Made by a program: the position numbers and the translations under genes. A model generated the notes under the pieces. That model made no database searches. It had not been told where the DNA came from and was given only the letters and a program-made list of their open reading frames with translations. Positions 34,990 to 48,065 of a stretch of DNA of 64,000 nucleotides are shown here, one piece after another. Each line of letters opens with the position of its first letter. Position 1 is the stretch's first letter. Source of the DNA: Thuidium tamariscinum (Eukaryota; Streptophyta; Bryopsida; Hypnales; Thuidiaceae); the NCBI GenBank assembly GCA_947034885.2, contig OX344756.2:11652098-11716097 (forward strand). The letters run 5' to 3'.

Positions 34990-37900
34990 CTACTTTGGTA
35001 GTGGTGTTGTAAAGTCTCCAATAACTTGAGCTCCAGAATCCACAACAGTTGGAATTGGACCAATTTTTCCACCCAAGTGCTGGTGGAAGAGAACCGCCAC
35101 TCGACTGAACCAATCCATCTTGTCTTGAGGCCGCTCCAAAAAGTGGCCCTGCACATACTTCCAACAAATTTGTTAACCCAAAGATAACTCCTTAATTAAG
35201 GTAAGAGGTCCTATAATGGACCATCTAAGGGCTGAAACAGAATTTCAGGGAGGTAAAACCTCTAGAAATATTTTTCAGTAAATTTTCCTTGAAAAACAAG
35301 TAGAATTGGCATCTAACCCAAGTCATTTCATATTTTCCTGAGGTTTTTTGAATTAGTTATCAAATTTTGAAGTTGAAAGGGCATAGGGCTGTAAAATGTT
35401 GCCCTAGCTACAATGTATACTATCAGTACACTGCTGAAGACTATGAAAAAGCAACATGTACAACTGCTGTACATTTAAGATAGGGCACCATTTTAGAACC
35501 CACTCCATTTAAGAGCATTCTACCTTAGCACTCTAACATCCAAAAATCTAGACAATAAACAGAGAGGTTTTAGGGACTTTTTTTTACCACAAAACAATTG
35601 TAATTCATCCAAGTCAAAGCTTGACTTTTGTTTAGTTAAAAAGCACTTTTTTTACAATGAATTTGATGACATTGTGGTAAATTATATATACTTGTAAAGA
35701 TATATTGAGTAAAAATATTTAAAAAATATAAGAAAGGATTCATGTGTCAAGGGGTGAAGGTAGAGGTAGAGGGTGCTAAAACCATTTGGGATGTCACCTA
35801 GTCTCATAGACCATGCTACCAAAATCAACTCATCTCTTCCAACACGTGTGGTTGGATTTCAAATTAGCCACATAATTGGGTTTACATTTTAGAGATTGAA
35901 TTTCTTGTACCTCCTCTTTGTAGATGAGGTATTGCACTTCCTTGCCCTCTGCTTTCAAAGCCTATAGTAGTATCACAAACCACAACAATGAAAGACACCT
36001 TGGTTAGTCGGTGCAATAGCAATTTGCTACTCACTACTTGCTAGTCAAGTCTTATATTCAAATGATTACATTCTATGAGAGGCACAATTGATTAGTACCG
36101 TTAGTAGAAACGTGATTTGTGCAGACCAAGGAAATGACCCACAAGAAGATGCACACTTGGTCAAATGGAAAGATCTTTAGAGAACTTACAAAATAACACA
36201 CAACGTATAGATGAAAACGTATACAATAGTTTGAGTTGCCAAATGAACTTACTTGGAACATGCGTTCACCCTCGCCAGGATTCACAATAACATCATTTTT
36301 GCCATGAGCCATAATTAGTGGGACTTGGACATTCTTAGCCTGCAAGAATGGAATTGCATTCAAATACAACCAACACGCTCAAAGAAAATCACCCTCGATA
36401 GGTGATGTTTCTACATTTTAATCTTAACATACTTTTTTCAGTTGATAAGTTTGAACATATTTTTCTTTGGGGCTGATTTTCAAGGGCAATTAATGTCCAA
36501 TTTTGAGAGTGCAATTAAAACCAATTGGAATTCGGTTCTTACATGGAAAACTGGAGATCGGTTCTTGTTCAATTCTTCGTCCTTACTCAAGTCCACCACT
36601 CTATCATTGAGCAGCTTCCGTCTTGGCTTCCTACAAGCACAATTGCGTTAAGACTTTTTGTGCAAAGATAAACAAGTTCTGAAAAATTCGAGAAAATAAT
36701 TGTTGAGCATCCTCCATATTGGCAAACAAAACTGGATCCATATCACACTCTGTAGTAAAAGTCCAAATTTTGCTCTATAGTAAAAGTTCAAATTGAACTC
36801 TATAATAAAAGTGAAAATTTTACTCTATAATTAAAGTTCACATTGAACAAGTGAAGTTTGCTCAAGCCATTTGTTATGACTTTGTACTACAAATACGTAG
36901 ATGTCATGCCACTATTGGTGCTATTTGAGAATGTTATGTAATCGCTACAAATATATTAACCTTAAATTTTTTGTGCACACAAACAAGTGGCATCTATTCA
37001 TCCATATATCTGATAATTTTTGGATGACTACCTTGCTAATAAGGCCACATCCTTCCAAGGTTAAACGATTTTAGTCATTCCATATGCAAGCGTAGAGATT
37101 AAATAAAAGAAGAAAAACTAAATAATGGCTGAGGTCTAAAAATTACCAGTATGGTACAATGTACGTTGTGACTGTGAAGAGTTGGGAAGGACCAACCAAC
37201 TCTGCGGCGCACTTGTAAAGCTCTGCATTACAAATAGTGGACTTCAGTTTAATTCTCAATGGCATGGAGGTGCTTCAACTTCACTAGCCCTTTTAAAGAC
37301 AAATCATGTCCACAATCGGTTAAATTTCGTTCATTTTCTTTAGAAAAAATAAACCTACTGTTTCAAAACCTATCTCAAAAATGGCGTACCTCACATTGTT
37401 TACAATCATTTTATGTTTAGTGAATTTCCATGTTATTGTGCCTTGCATATTCACATAATTTCCAAATTAGTGTGAGTTCATGTTATCACAACGAGACGCA
37501 TTAATTAAACCAACCTAGGTACTAAATACACAACTACGTACTAAATACATACATATGTACTAAATACGTACATACCTGGAGTGAAGGTGATTCCTGCAAG
37601 GGTGCAAAACCCACCAAATGAAATGCCGGTGATGCCTACACGGTCCTTGTCCGCATAGCCTTCCGCAATGGCCCAATGCACGGAGTCGGTGATGTCATTC
37701 TGTTTGTAACCCCAAAAGTTGAAACTCAACGTAAGGTAGTCTGCTCGTCAAGCCACAATTTTAAGAGCTCACAGCCTTTTAGAGGTGAAGCTAATCTCCT
37801 TGAAACAATTTTCAGTCAATTTGCAGAGGAAGAAACATGGAATTAGCATGTAACCCAAGTTGTTTCATATTTTTTGAACCTCTGTAAAATGAGTTACAAA

Positions 37901-40900
37901 TTTTTGAAGTTCAAAGAACTTCTCATAGAGATTGAAAGAACACGGGACAAGACCTAGACTATATCAATGTTCGTGAAAAATTGGGCGGTTAGTGCAAAGT
38001 GAGCTGGTGCAAATGAGGAAATGACCGGTTGAATTTTAAAAGCACAGTAAAAAAAATGGAGAGAAGATCTTTAAAAATTCTATTTTCGAGTGAAAAAAAC
38101 AGAGAAGAGAACCGAAATGGGTACTTGAAAAAAACGGTTTTGATTGTAAGAATTGCAGGAAACTAGCCGGGTAAAGCTGAAGAAAATTTCTCAAACACTG
38201 ACCTGCATATCTCCTGCCCATTGCTTGTCGCCCGCGTGCATGAACTCTTTACCAAATCCCTCAGAGCCTCTATACTGCACTTGTAGGCATGCTGACCCCA
38301 CACAAAAAAAAAATGTAACAAATATGTAACAAATATGTGACAAATATGTGACAAATATGTAAAATAGAAGGAATTTAGTCCGTCATAAATTCTTGCAAGG
38401 CGTCACAATGCCAAAAGTCATTTTTGGTGCTACAATAACTTGGGTGTGGCATTGTGTGACAACAAAAGTCATGTTTTAGTTCACTATGAGGTGTTTTTCA
38501 TAACTTTATTTGAATTGGTGTATATTCATACAATGCCCTAAGAAACATTTTTTAAAGAGTTAAGCAAGTATTAATACAAACTTTGGAAGATTGAAGCAAA
38601 AATAAATTGGCATACCGTAACCACGAGTAGCCCAGAACTGATTCTCTGCATCCCAACCCCACCAATCGCGGAACCAAGGTCCTCCATGAATCCTCAGCAC
38701 CATTGGAAGATTTTTGGGCTACACAATAAAACATTCAAGGACTTTTTTAACTACTAAATGTTGTGCATGACATATTGATATCTCATATTCATCACAGTTA
38801 GTGCTATTTAAGACATGGAATATATTGTATTTGAAAGTTAGTGAGTTTATTATGTCGACAATTAAAAATTCAAGAGTTTGGTGTTGGTGCATTTCCAAAG
38901 TTAGAAATCTTTTAGATTGGTATCGTTTCAAATTGATCCATTATTTTGTTCAGTTCAAGCATGTAGAAAAACTTCTAATCCTCATGCTTTACATCTTTTT
39001 TCAAACATCAACTTTCAAAACATTGTAAATTAAGTTTTGTCCAAAACCCAGACATCAGAAGCACCGAAGCACGTACAAGTACTTTGTAACTAAACATGGA
39101 GTAATAAAACAGTAAGTTTATCAGACAAGGCTTTGAGAAAACCTCCGAACTTTTTGGAGTTACCTCAATTCCTGGAGGCAAAGTTAGGTAAACTAAAAAT
39201 TCAAGGCCGTCTCTTGATTGAATAGTATGAGAATGAGTTTTGCCCAATTTGTACCTGCAAAATTAATGCAAAACACTAAAAATCAGTAACTCATACTGTA
39301 GATCCCCCCACGGAGAGAGGCAAAGCAATTGGTCAAAAATGTAGAAAGTTCTAATGCCTATGAAGTGCTCAATGTATGACAATGAAAACTTCTACATAAG
39401 GCAGAAGTGCATATATGTCCATCCTTGGAATTTTATGAAAAAAAGAGGAATTCTTGCACATTAATTTGACCTCCAATCACTGTATCCAAAAGGATGATTT
39501 TCATGGTGACCACCCCACGCGTCGCATTCCAAGGTTTATGAAATCGTCGCATGTTGTAAGGGATCACCATTATTCTCAAGAACGAATTTTGGACGTCTAA
39601 TAGAATTCTAACATGTAATTATAGGACTACTGACATTTTAGGATTCTAAAATTTTAGTCCCAATGAAAGAACGCCATGAGGCAGTTTCATCCTTCTATCT
39701 ATTGGGGTTAAGAGACACTTTGTTAGCAATTTTATTAGCCACTTGTTATCAAACTATCCACACACAATCAAAGCATAAAACATTTTTAAACAAAAAATAA
39801 AATTCCAGAGTAGGCTTTGTGATCGAAGATGGACGTACTCATTTAATTGAGGATGGTGTTGAAAGAGCAATGACAATTTCTTGGACTCTCGATGGTACAA
39901 GTACGTTTCCGAAGAACAGTCATCACTCTCATACGTCACCACCCACCTGAAAGGACCAGCTCACACGATTAGAAAAGCTTCCATAACAAACTCAATTTTA
40001 CAAAACCACTGGCGATTCAAATTAAAAGCATTGAATTCAATCGTTTAACAAAACTGCTATTAATTAATAATTACAAACCTTCGATGAATGATCAGTAGAA
40101 GAAGAATGTCAAGAAGAGAGTTTGATTTTCTCTATTGACAGACACACTAAAAGATTTGATAATTTCCCCTTCTCACTACTAATACACAAACCTCTTTAAT
40201 CGAACCCTCTTTAATATCCTAATGACATTCTAAAGAGGGTTCGATTAAAGAGGTTTGTGGGTTAGCACCCTTGCACACTAACCGCCACACTATCTATCAT
40301 TGCTTGTGTAACAAACCCGTCTTACATTCAAACTACTTGACCTGTAAATATGACTGTTTGTTTGTTTACCGAGTAATCGATCAGATTAAGGGGATTACAG
40401 TTGTATTGTTGAACCCCATTCCAAAACTCATTTTTCTCAGACTATGAGACTTCAACATTTACAGTGATAGATTCAAAACTGTCATTCTCGTAAGCCTTTT
40501 TGATACCTGAACTATCATACCCTACGTTGAAGGTCAGGTTCGGCATAAGTTAAGACATTTTTATAGAAAAAAAAAAAGATCACATATCATCTTGTGAATG
40601 TTGTGAGGTGATATGGGCCTCTGAGAATCTGATGAGGAAATTCAATTTCGGCACCCAACTTACTTCTGATTTGCGCGGTCACGGCTCCCAATGTACATAT
40701 TCCCCATTTTGAAGCTTGTTAGGAGATCAAAATCCTCTTGTACGCTGCAACTCACAAAGTGAAGTGAATCATCATTGACTGGAGAGATCAGTTGAATCAA
40801 GCCTTGAAGTTGAAAAAATCCATCTGAAAAATTCATCATCTAGGCTCTTTATCTGCTACTTCAAAGATTCTAAGCTCATGTGAAGCTCAATTATTAGTAC

Positions 40901-43900
40901 TGTCCACAGAAATTGCAGCACAGACAGACCTTGTGAACATCATCTGCAACTACCCAATTTTCATCTGCAACTAACACCCTTTTTTTGTCCCATTACTGTG
41001 AGGTAGGAATCCATGGTGTCCAATTCTATTACTGTGGGTTGAAAGACCTTCAAAAGACCCAAGATATCTACCTCACAGTATGAAGATTCCAAACTCATGT
41101 AAAGCACAATTATTAGTATTTGAATTAGTACTGTCCACAGGAATTGCAGCACAAACAGACCTGGTGTAGTAGAATCAGATCATTCCTGTGCATTTTCATT
41201 CAACCAGTCTATTAAAATGTAAATGATTTGTCATCTGCTTATGCACAGTCACCAATTTTAATTCAAGAAATGATTGTGTTTGAAACCGTTACCTCGGATG
41301 TACAACTTTCCACTCCAACTTCTCATTGAAAAAGCCCACTGCGAGGTATTCCTTGGTCCGAAGGTCCATGAACATCACCTTAGAGGGATCGAATTTGATA
41401 GGCATATAATCAATTTTTGGGTCTGAGGCAATCACGCTTACAACCGATCCATCGTCGGTGTTGATCTGCCATTAAAATGAAATTAAAAAAACACGAGTTG
41501 TGAGACGTTTTAGGCATATACTACTGAAAGATTGTACACTGTTCAAATATACATGTTTTCTACGATAGTTGTTGTTGCCACTACGAAATCGCCCAAGTCT
41601 TTTTGATTAAAACAATTGACTTGGAAGTGTAAATTGATACTATTTCCATTCAAACCAAAAAATAAAGCTCATCGTAGACTGTAAACAAATCTCAAGAGAT
41701 GGACTTGAGAAACAATGTAGGAAGCCACAAGGGTAGAGAGGATATCAAGCTAACAATGTGAGAGCATGGTGTCAAAGGAACATGTATGTGGACACCAAAC
41801 CCAAGTGGATTTCGAAGCAAACATCTTTTATATCATAGCTTGGTGCACCAAAATCTTTATTTTCTACTAATTTGCAAAGTAGGGGGGAAGAGATTTACGA
41901 ACCAAGAGTAAGCGAGTTGTTGGAGAATCCATAGAGGTCGTGATGTACATCTGGTTTGAGTTGGGTCCGAATCCAGCCTACACAAACACACACCACAAGT
42001 TGAGCTTTAAATGTCAATATAATTCACTTCATTTCCTGTAGATCAAAAACTAGGTCTTGACCGCATTAACTACCAAACTGAAATCAATGAGCTGCTAAAT
42101 GCCCACACTGGCCAACCTTGTACTTGAATATATAAAAAATTAGTACGAACTCCCAATAACTACCTTGCACTAAATTCTCTTTCATTTTCACCAATCACCT
42201 TAACTCCTCAGGTTTGAACAAAAACCTCCAATTTGTTTTGCCAGCATGTGCGCCTTGGTGGTAAGGCGAAATAGCCAACCAGTGGGAAATAACCAATTAT
42301 CAGTGCTCACAATTGAAAGGAAATAAAATAATAACTTTTTATGTAAAGAAGGTGATGCAATTTGGTTGGGCAGATCTAACACTTCAAACCATCATAATAA
42401 GCTCAGTTAGTTTCCTTCTAACACCAATTTCGATTTACTTAGTGGCAAATACTCTTTCTTCGACATTTTGGACGGCTGGGCATACGCAAATTTAAGTCTA
42501 CAACAATCCTAGTTTAATTTTAGAGCTTTGTGCAGTCCACCCTAAATCCCAAGATTTCATTACAGCGTAGCTTGGATGCGCCTGTTACATAGTTTGAATG
42601 AAAGACAATTGAACTACATTCGAATGAGTGACAACTGATCTACAGTCAAATGATAGTGCAGCAAGAGAACAGGATATTTCAGAAATTCTTGTTTATTAAA
42701 ATTCACGGGATTGAGGTTTCCTTGTAAATAAAATGATTTAGGTGAAGAAGAAGGAAACTAACCAATTCACAATCCTCGTTTTAGAGCTTTGTGCGGTTCT
42801 AACCTATTCACTACGACATAGCTTGAATGTGTTTTGTTATATAATTTAAAAGGATATTTCAGTTAACGATAGAGTAGCAACTGTACAATATATTCTAGAG
42901 TGCCGTATTAAAGAAGGTAATTGTAATGAGATTCGCGTGCAAATAAACTGATACAACTCAAGAAGACGAAAACTAATCCAAAAACTTATGGGAAAATTGG
43001 ACATGGAATACGAAATCACGTAGTTACCAAACTTCCGGAATCCATTGAGCTCCAGCGAAGAACATCACGCCATTCGGACTCCAAGGAATTACGCACTCGG
43101 ACAGTTTGGCTTCCATCCAGCAAGTCGAAGGCTAAGGCACCACGGACCACAGCGTTTCCATCACACAACCAGTCGGAAACATCACCGGGGTTCTGGGTAT
43201 CCAGCGATGCCTCGCCACTCTTGATGTTCACTTTGTACTGCAAAAAATCGCAAGAAATCACACCAAAAACAACTATTCAGCACAAACTCATCAATAGTTA
43301 ATGAATTAATCCTGGATGGACACGGCCCCATTATCAAGGCGCGCAGTCATCCTAAATTTTTTTTATTAGATTCCAAGATGAATGGGTGCACTGTACTGTA
43401 CTTCATTTCTAAGAAAATTCTTGAACATCTTGTAGTCCTGGGTGTTTCGAAAGGGGTTGTACATGAAAGGATTGAAACTGGCAGCGACGCAACAAGAGAC
43501 TTTGCTTAGGTAGCATTGAATGACTTGCACCACCTCCAATGAGGTGCTCTAACTTGGGGTTTTACAAGCGAATGATTCACACGATACCAAAAAAATTATT
43601 TCCACAGTTATCGATTTCTACGGTAACCCAGCTTTGCATTTTAGGATTAAAGAGAGATTTATTTCTGGTGTTTGTAAAACTTACCACATCAAAGTCTGAA
43701 GCCTCTCTGATGTTCATATAGAACATCATCTCATACGGACGAAGCCCACTGATGCTGCTGGGGACAAGCTTTGAACACACGCCGACTAATGGCGTCAATG
43801 CTTTTTTCTCACCCGTCGCCACCTCAATGGAAAAATGGATGTAATCATCGCATCCTGCATTATTTAAAAGGGCGATTAGGCCGGGAGTTTTGAGATTTCA

Positions 43901-45954
43901 ATCGAAATTGTAACTTTGATTACAAGAAACAACTTCACAAACTTGCTCAAATGGTCAAACAAGGTCACTTCCAACTTCCATATCTACAGGAGTTCAAATT
44001 AATCATTCAAGAAGCGTCGATGAAGCTAGCAAAATATGCGATTAGAAAGAAGAAACTGAGCCCTACTTTCGTTGAAACAAATTTTGGGCATTCTTTCAAT
44101 TGGCCCTTGGAAGCTTCGATAGAGAAGTTTAGACTAGGAGATAGAAGATGGATTGGCTGTAGTGTCATTACAAGAAACGACTTTGCAAACATTTGCAAAA
44201 AAAGTGCCTAATGGTGAAATGCGGGCCTTGTCCACAACTATTACTAGAGTTGCAATGCAGCACTTTATAAAAACCTCAAAGAAATGTTGGAAAATTATAC
44301 AAATAGGAAGAAGAAACCCTTGCCCTACATTCTTCCATGATAATCATATATTTGAGGCGTGATTATCAATGGCTAGGAGCTTCCAATTTCGTCAACATTC
44401 TTACCTATAGATCAGGAACTAAACAATAGGCTAATGCTATCTATGTACAGATGATTTGAAGGGTATGATTAATCACCTCCATTGTCGACTTTATAAATGA
44501 TGTATTCACCACTTGGGTTCCAGATGAAAAAATGCACCTGCATCAGGAAGAGTCTTTGAGTTTGAAGTAATATCGTCCTGGAGATTCATGCACAGAACAA
44601 CTGAACAACTGACAATTTATTTTAACCTAAAAGGACAGTAGCCTCTACAAACTTCTTAGAACTTGAAGAATCTAAAAAACTGAAGCTCTGATCCATTACC
44701 CCTCGACGCTTTTCGTAAGTCACCACCTTGGCCTCCTCCTCAGTGCCTTCAAGCGGTCGAACCCACTACATGAAAACCATAGTTACACAAAAAAATTTAA
44801 GTGAATAACAAGGCCTCCTAAACTAAACTCCATAGAAAACAAGTTCTTTAATTCAACAAAAAGCACCTGAATGTTTCCATCACTTAATTCAGGGATGCTT
44901 TGAAGTTAAATATCTGCAAGATGTTATACTACTATTCTTAATTCAATGGTAGAGATTGATAATACAGCAAATAGTTTTACGAGCTCAGACCGCCCCTAAA
45001 TGATATAATCTGTGTCATTTCCTCATTACTAAACTCTGTTCACTAATCGACTGTATTGTACTACTAAGTCACATATAAAAAGAAGTTTTGCAAGAGACAC
45101 TAATTTTGCACCTACGGAAACTGGAAAAAATCAGTGATTGAAATGTTATAATGGTTGTTAACTTCCTTGTTTCAAATCGCGTTGTTGCACAACCTGTAAT
45201 GAAATTGTGTTCTGGACACAAGAAGATTTCCCAATTTTCTCGAAGGGTACATACAAAGACTAATAGCATGAGTCTACACAATTCAAAGATGCCAACACAT
45301 AACCCTCTCTTTTCACTTTCATTGCCATTCAAGATGACTCGCAAGGCAATTCGAAACCAATTGATTAGTGAGGGTTGATTAGAGTCGTAATCCCACCTTC
45401 CACTCACTTTTCAATGAGGGAACCCTAAATCTCCCAGATTTCACTGTCTTGGTCTAGTTTGAAGGAGAGGGTTTACGTCTAATAATAAACTCAGCGAGCA
45501 ATAAACACAACTTAGGAAACACCGGTATAATTCAGAAACAGAGGGAGTATCTAATACCCAAAACTTTGACTGCCTTCCACAAATTCAAGAGATGGTTCCA
45601 CTGCTTACCACATTGAGAACATGGTCCGGTGAAGGAGCCAAATACGCCAGCATCCGGCCGTCTGGTGAAAGGCGAGCCTGCTCCTTCTGATATGCGAAGA
45701 GAATTTCCTGCGGAATGATATTGGATTCACGCTCCTTTGCTGCATTTTGTAAAACACAAACATTCAAGGTCAAACCCATTCCTCCATGGCCGACTAGTTA
45801 GCTTAGCTCTTCAATTTAAGCTTCATTGACAGACAGATTCTTTGAAGTGATACGTAAACGTAGTTGCGAAATTGGTCATGGCAGTAAAGATCAATGTATT
45901 ACTTTCTGTGTGGCCATTGGGAAGGCCATTGGGAAGGTTACTCTCAACTGCCAT
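34990..45954 (-). CDS. S9 (prolyl oligopeptidase family) serine peptidase, acylaminoacyl-peptidase-like
   Basis: Nineteen exons (minus): 45954-45903, 45739-45609, 44765-44700, 44537-44477, 43854-43685, 43237-43028, 41977-41903, 41465-41293, 40744-40664, 39946-39839, 39254-39164, 38718-38616, 38291-38203, 37699-37576, 37222-37147, 36630-36543, 36339-36253, 35961-35911, 35148-34990. All junctions are GT-AG, all phases agree, and they total 664 codons plus stop. N-terminal propeller blades (e.g. [20 protein letters not shown]) precede an alpha/beta hydrolase domain. HGGP (417-420) is the oxyanion region. The triad is S497 in GISFGG, D582 in HGKND and H614 in EEGHF; spacing and length fit the S9C type. 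It should release amino-terminal or acylated residues from short peptides. A 20-residue tail follows the domain. The start [10 protein letters not shown] is the best choice; the frame stays open upstream to 46122. Introns hold several MITEs without coding damage. Confidence 0.93.
35199..35525. mobile_element. 327-bp TA-target MITE in the last peptidase intron
   Basis: AGGTAAGAGG and, at the other end, ATTCTACCT form short inverted ends with TA on both sides (35197-35198 and 35526-35527). The interior GGCATCTAACCCAAGT matches the MITE at 24009-24321 in the other orientation. It lies between the exons ending at 35148 and 35911. Confidence 0.72.
37740..37965. repeat. Diverged copy of the 24009/35199 MITE interior
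   Basis: Within an intron of the peptidase gene, GCATGTAACCCAAGTTGTTTC and the following TTTTTTGAACCTCTG match the interior of the other two MITEs. The ends are not recognisable. Confidence 0.6.
38313..38361 (+). repeat. 11-bp tandem repeat ACAAATATGTG
   Basis: Four units of (A/G)ACAAATATGT in the intron just upstream of the exon encoding [13 protein letters not shown]. Confidence 0.85.
40178..40268. repeat. Hairpin in a peptidase intron
   Basis: CACAAACCTCTTTAATCGAA pairs with TTCGATTAAAGAGGTTTGTG around AACCCTCTTTA / TAAAGAGGGTT and a short centre, giving an arm of about 30 bp. Weaker pairing extends outward to CTACTAAT / GTTAGCAC. It may be a tiny MITE. Confidence 0.75.
40859..41165 (+). 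repeat. Direct repeat in a peptidase intron
   Basis: AATTATTAGTACTGTCCACAG ... ATTGCAGCACAGACAGACCT (40889-40930) recurs at about 41106-41161 with a short extra segment and a few substitutions, about 222 bp apart. It is a local duplication with no coding role. Confidence 0.75.
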
Positions 45955-46122
45955 TCTGATCCGTCGTCGTCCTCGCTCCCCTCCAAAGCTCCAAACAACC
46001 CAATCGGAACCACTGCCAAGGATCACTCCAGAAAGCTCTCCAACGAATTCGAAATTCTCACGCCCTGCACTGCAACAAAGTTCCAGTACGTCGTTGAGCA
46101 AAACCATTCCTTGCTCTGTCAA

Positions 46123-47400
46123 ATATTACTCATGCTTGCATAGCCAATGCACGTTCGCATTTTGGTGACAAGAATGACGCTCACAACGGTCGCAGGAATC
46201 AAGTTCGGCAAAAAGTAGGAGTGCATTCACTACATTACCACCGCCCTTCACCGCTTCAAACACAAAGACCTAACAGAACTTAAATGAGCGAGAATTTGCC
46301 GTGAGTGAGCAGCGACGCTTCCAAGAGGCTCTGTTCCTAAGATTACTCCTGTAACACAAGCTAACCCTGACTTGCATTTTAAGTATTAAGGTCGTACTCA
46401 AACTTCCTCACATGCAGCGAGATATTATCAATGCAAAGTCTCCTCGATCGGACCCTTCAATCCAGAGCTAAAGAACCATACAGAGACTCGTAGAACCACA
46501 CTCAGGAGCTTCAATTCAAATCACAAAGCACGTACACACACACACACAGATCGAGTCACAGACTAGCTTTTGATCGTTCATTCCAAGTACGAAATTGTGG
46601 CCAGCAACAAAGAAGCATGCTATTAAGTGCCCACCAGAGATCGGAAGTGATGAAATAAGCGATGAAACAAGCAAGAAAGTCTTGAGCAATCCCAGGACCT
46701 GAAAACTTGTTGAGCTTGAAAACACTCGAGAAAACACTGCAGTGACTGCACGGACTGATCGATCGTCAACGCTACTAATTGTACTGTACTGCAAATGGAA
46801 GTGGTTGGTAACACGAAATAGTCATATGTATGTTTTGTCCGGCACTGTCGTCTGAGGAGATCGATCTGAGCTTAAAGCTTAACTTGAAGGTACGTGAAGT
46901 TGATGAAGATGCAGATAATTATGCGGCTATGGCGAAAGAAGCGTGAGACGCATGTCCCATTTCTGGAGATGGCTGTAGGTAAGGAGGACTGAGGCTTCTG
47001 ACATTCGCATCTGCAGGGGATTCTGGAAGAATTAAGAGCTTCTCCCGTAATGCCATGGCCTTGCCTTTCCTCTGCGCGCGGCTGAGTGTGCTCCACCCAC
47101 CAGAGGTGGTGCGGTAAGCTGACTGACGGGTCAGCGAAGGAAGGAAGGTGTGTGCACCCATAATCATCACTGTCCAAAGTGCTCCAAGTCAGCATTCCCA
47201 GAATAAGGTAGAACCATCCATAACCAAAGTAATTGTAGATTGAAGTTTTGAGTTGCATGTAGTTGTAGAATAGTCGTAAGTTGAAGTCTTGAGTTACAGG
47301 AATGTAATAGAAGAATTTCTGTAAAGTATTCTACATCCAAGATTCATCACACTTGTCAACATGGATCACTTTAGGTTTTGTACAGTTCAATGTGTCAAAC
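46123..47400. other. Upstream region of the peptidase gene with short ORFs
   Basis: This should hold the promoter and 5' UTR of the peptidase gene. One minus-strand ORF, 47170-46919 (MMIMGAHTFLPSLTRQSAYR..., rich in Ser/Arg/Ala and poor in acidic residues), looks like an organelle-targeting leader. It ends in a stop and could be a chance ORF, a separate small gene or a 5' exon of an alternative peptidase transcript. The other ORFs here share its DNA in other frames. A short (CA)n run lies at about 46531-46547. Confidence 0.3.
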
Positions 47401-48065
47401 TACATGTGCATATAATCTAAATTTGATTACAATTCAACTAGAATGCAACTAGCTTGCAACTAATTTACTAGAAAATGTCTAAAATTCACATAGAAAGAAA
47501 CTGTAGGGTCAAAACAAGGTAATAGGAGCCAATTTTGACAATTCTCTAGGTCCTTTTGGAGGTCCTTTTGAAATTTTCAAGGAATCTCTTGACCCTATAG
47601 TTCAAAAAAAATCACTAGACTTTAACTAAAGAACTACTAACATGCGATTAGAAAACGACTAGAATGCAACTAAAAGATGACTATCCAACTTGACTGTCCA
47701 ATCTAATGGTACTCTTGACTTCAACTCTAGTAATAGTTGTAGACAAGACCCGCATTGTAAGATAAAAAAATTTGAAAATCTATAAAACTACAAGTCACAA
47801 ATCAATTGCAAATTAGTCAAAAACTAGTTATAAACTAGTTGCCAAGTAGTCGCACAAAAGCAAGTTCCACATGAGAAGAATCCATCGATGAAGTTCCACG
47901 TAGCCTAATAAAAACAATCTTTTCGATTTTGCAACTACATTGCAACTACTGCAACTTGTTCACTGCAACTATGAGCTCCAAAACATCACCCAATTGCAAA
48001 CGTGTAATGCAACTATAAAACTAGTTGCTAACTGTAGTCGCAGAAGCCCCAATTTTCTTCTAGTG
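47400..48065. mobile_element. CACTA-type 3' part with CAACTA subterminal repeats
   Basis: The segment ends GCCCCAATTTTCTTCTAGTG at 48065, the inverse of a CACTAGAAGAAAA end. For about 650 bp before it, GCAACTA and its inverse TAGTTGC recur a dozen or more times, as subterminal transposase-binding repeats do in CACTA elements. I did not identify the 5' end. Confidence 0.6.

Noticed and set aside
43951..44362. Plus-strand ORFs inside the peptidase locus (43951-44211, 44153-44362)
   Set aside because: They lie within an intron of the minus-strand peptidase gene and show no family resemblance.
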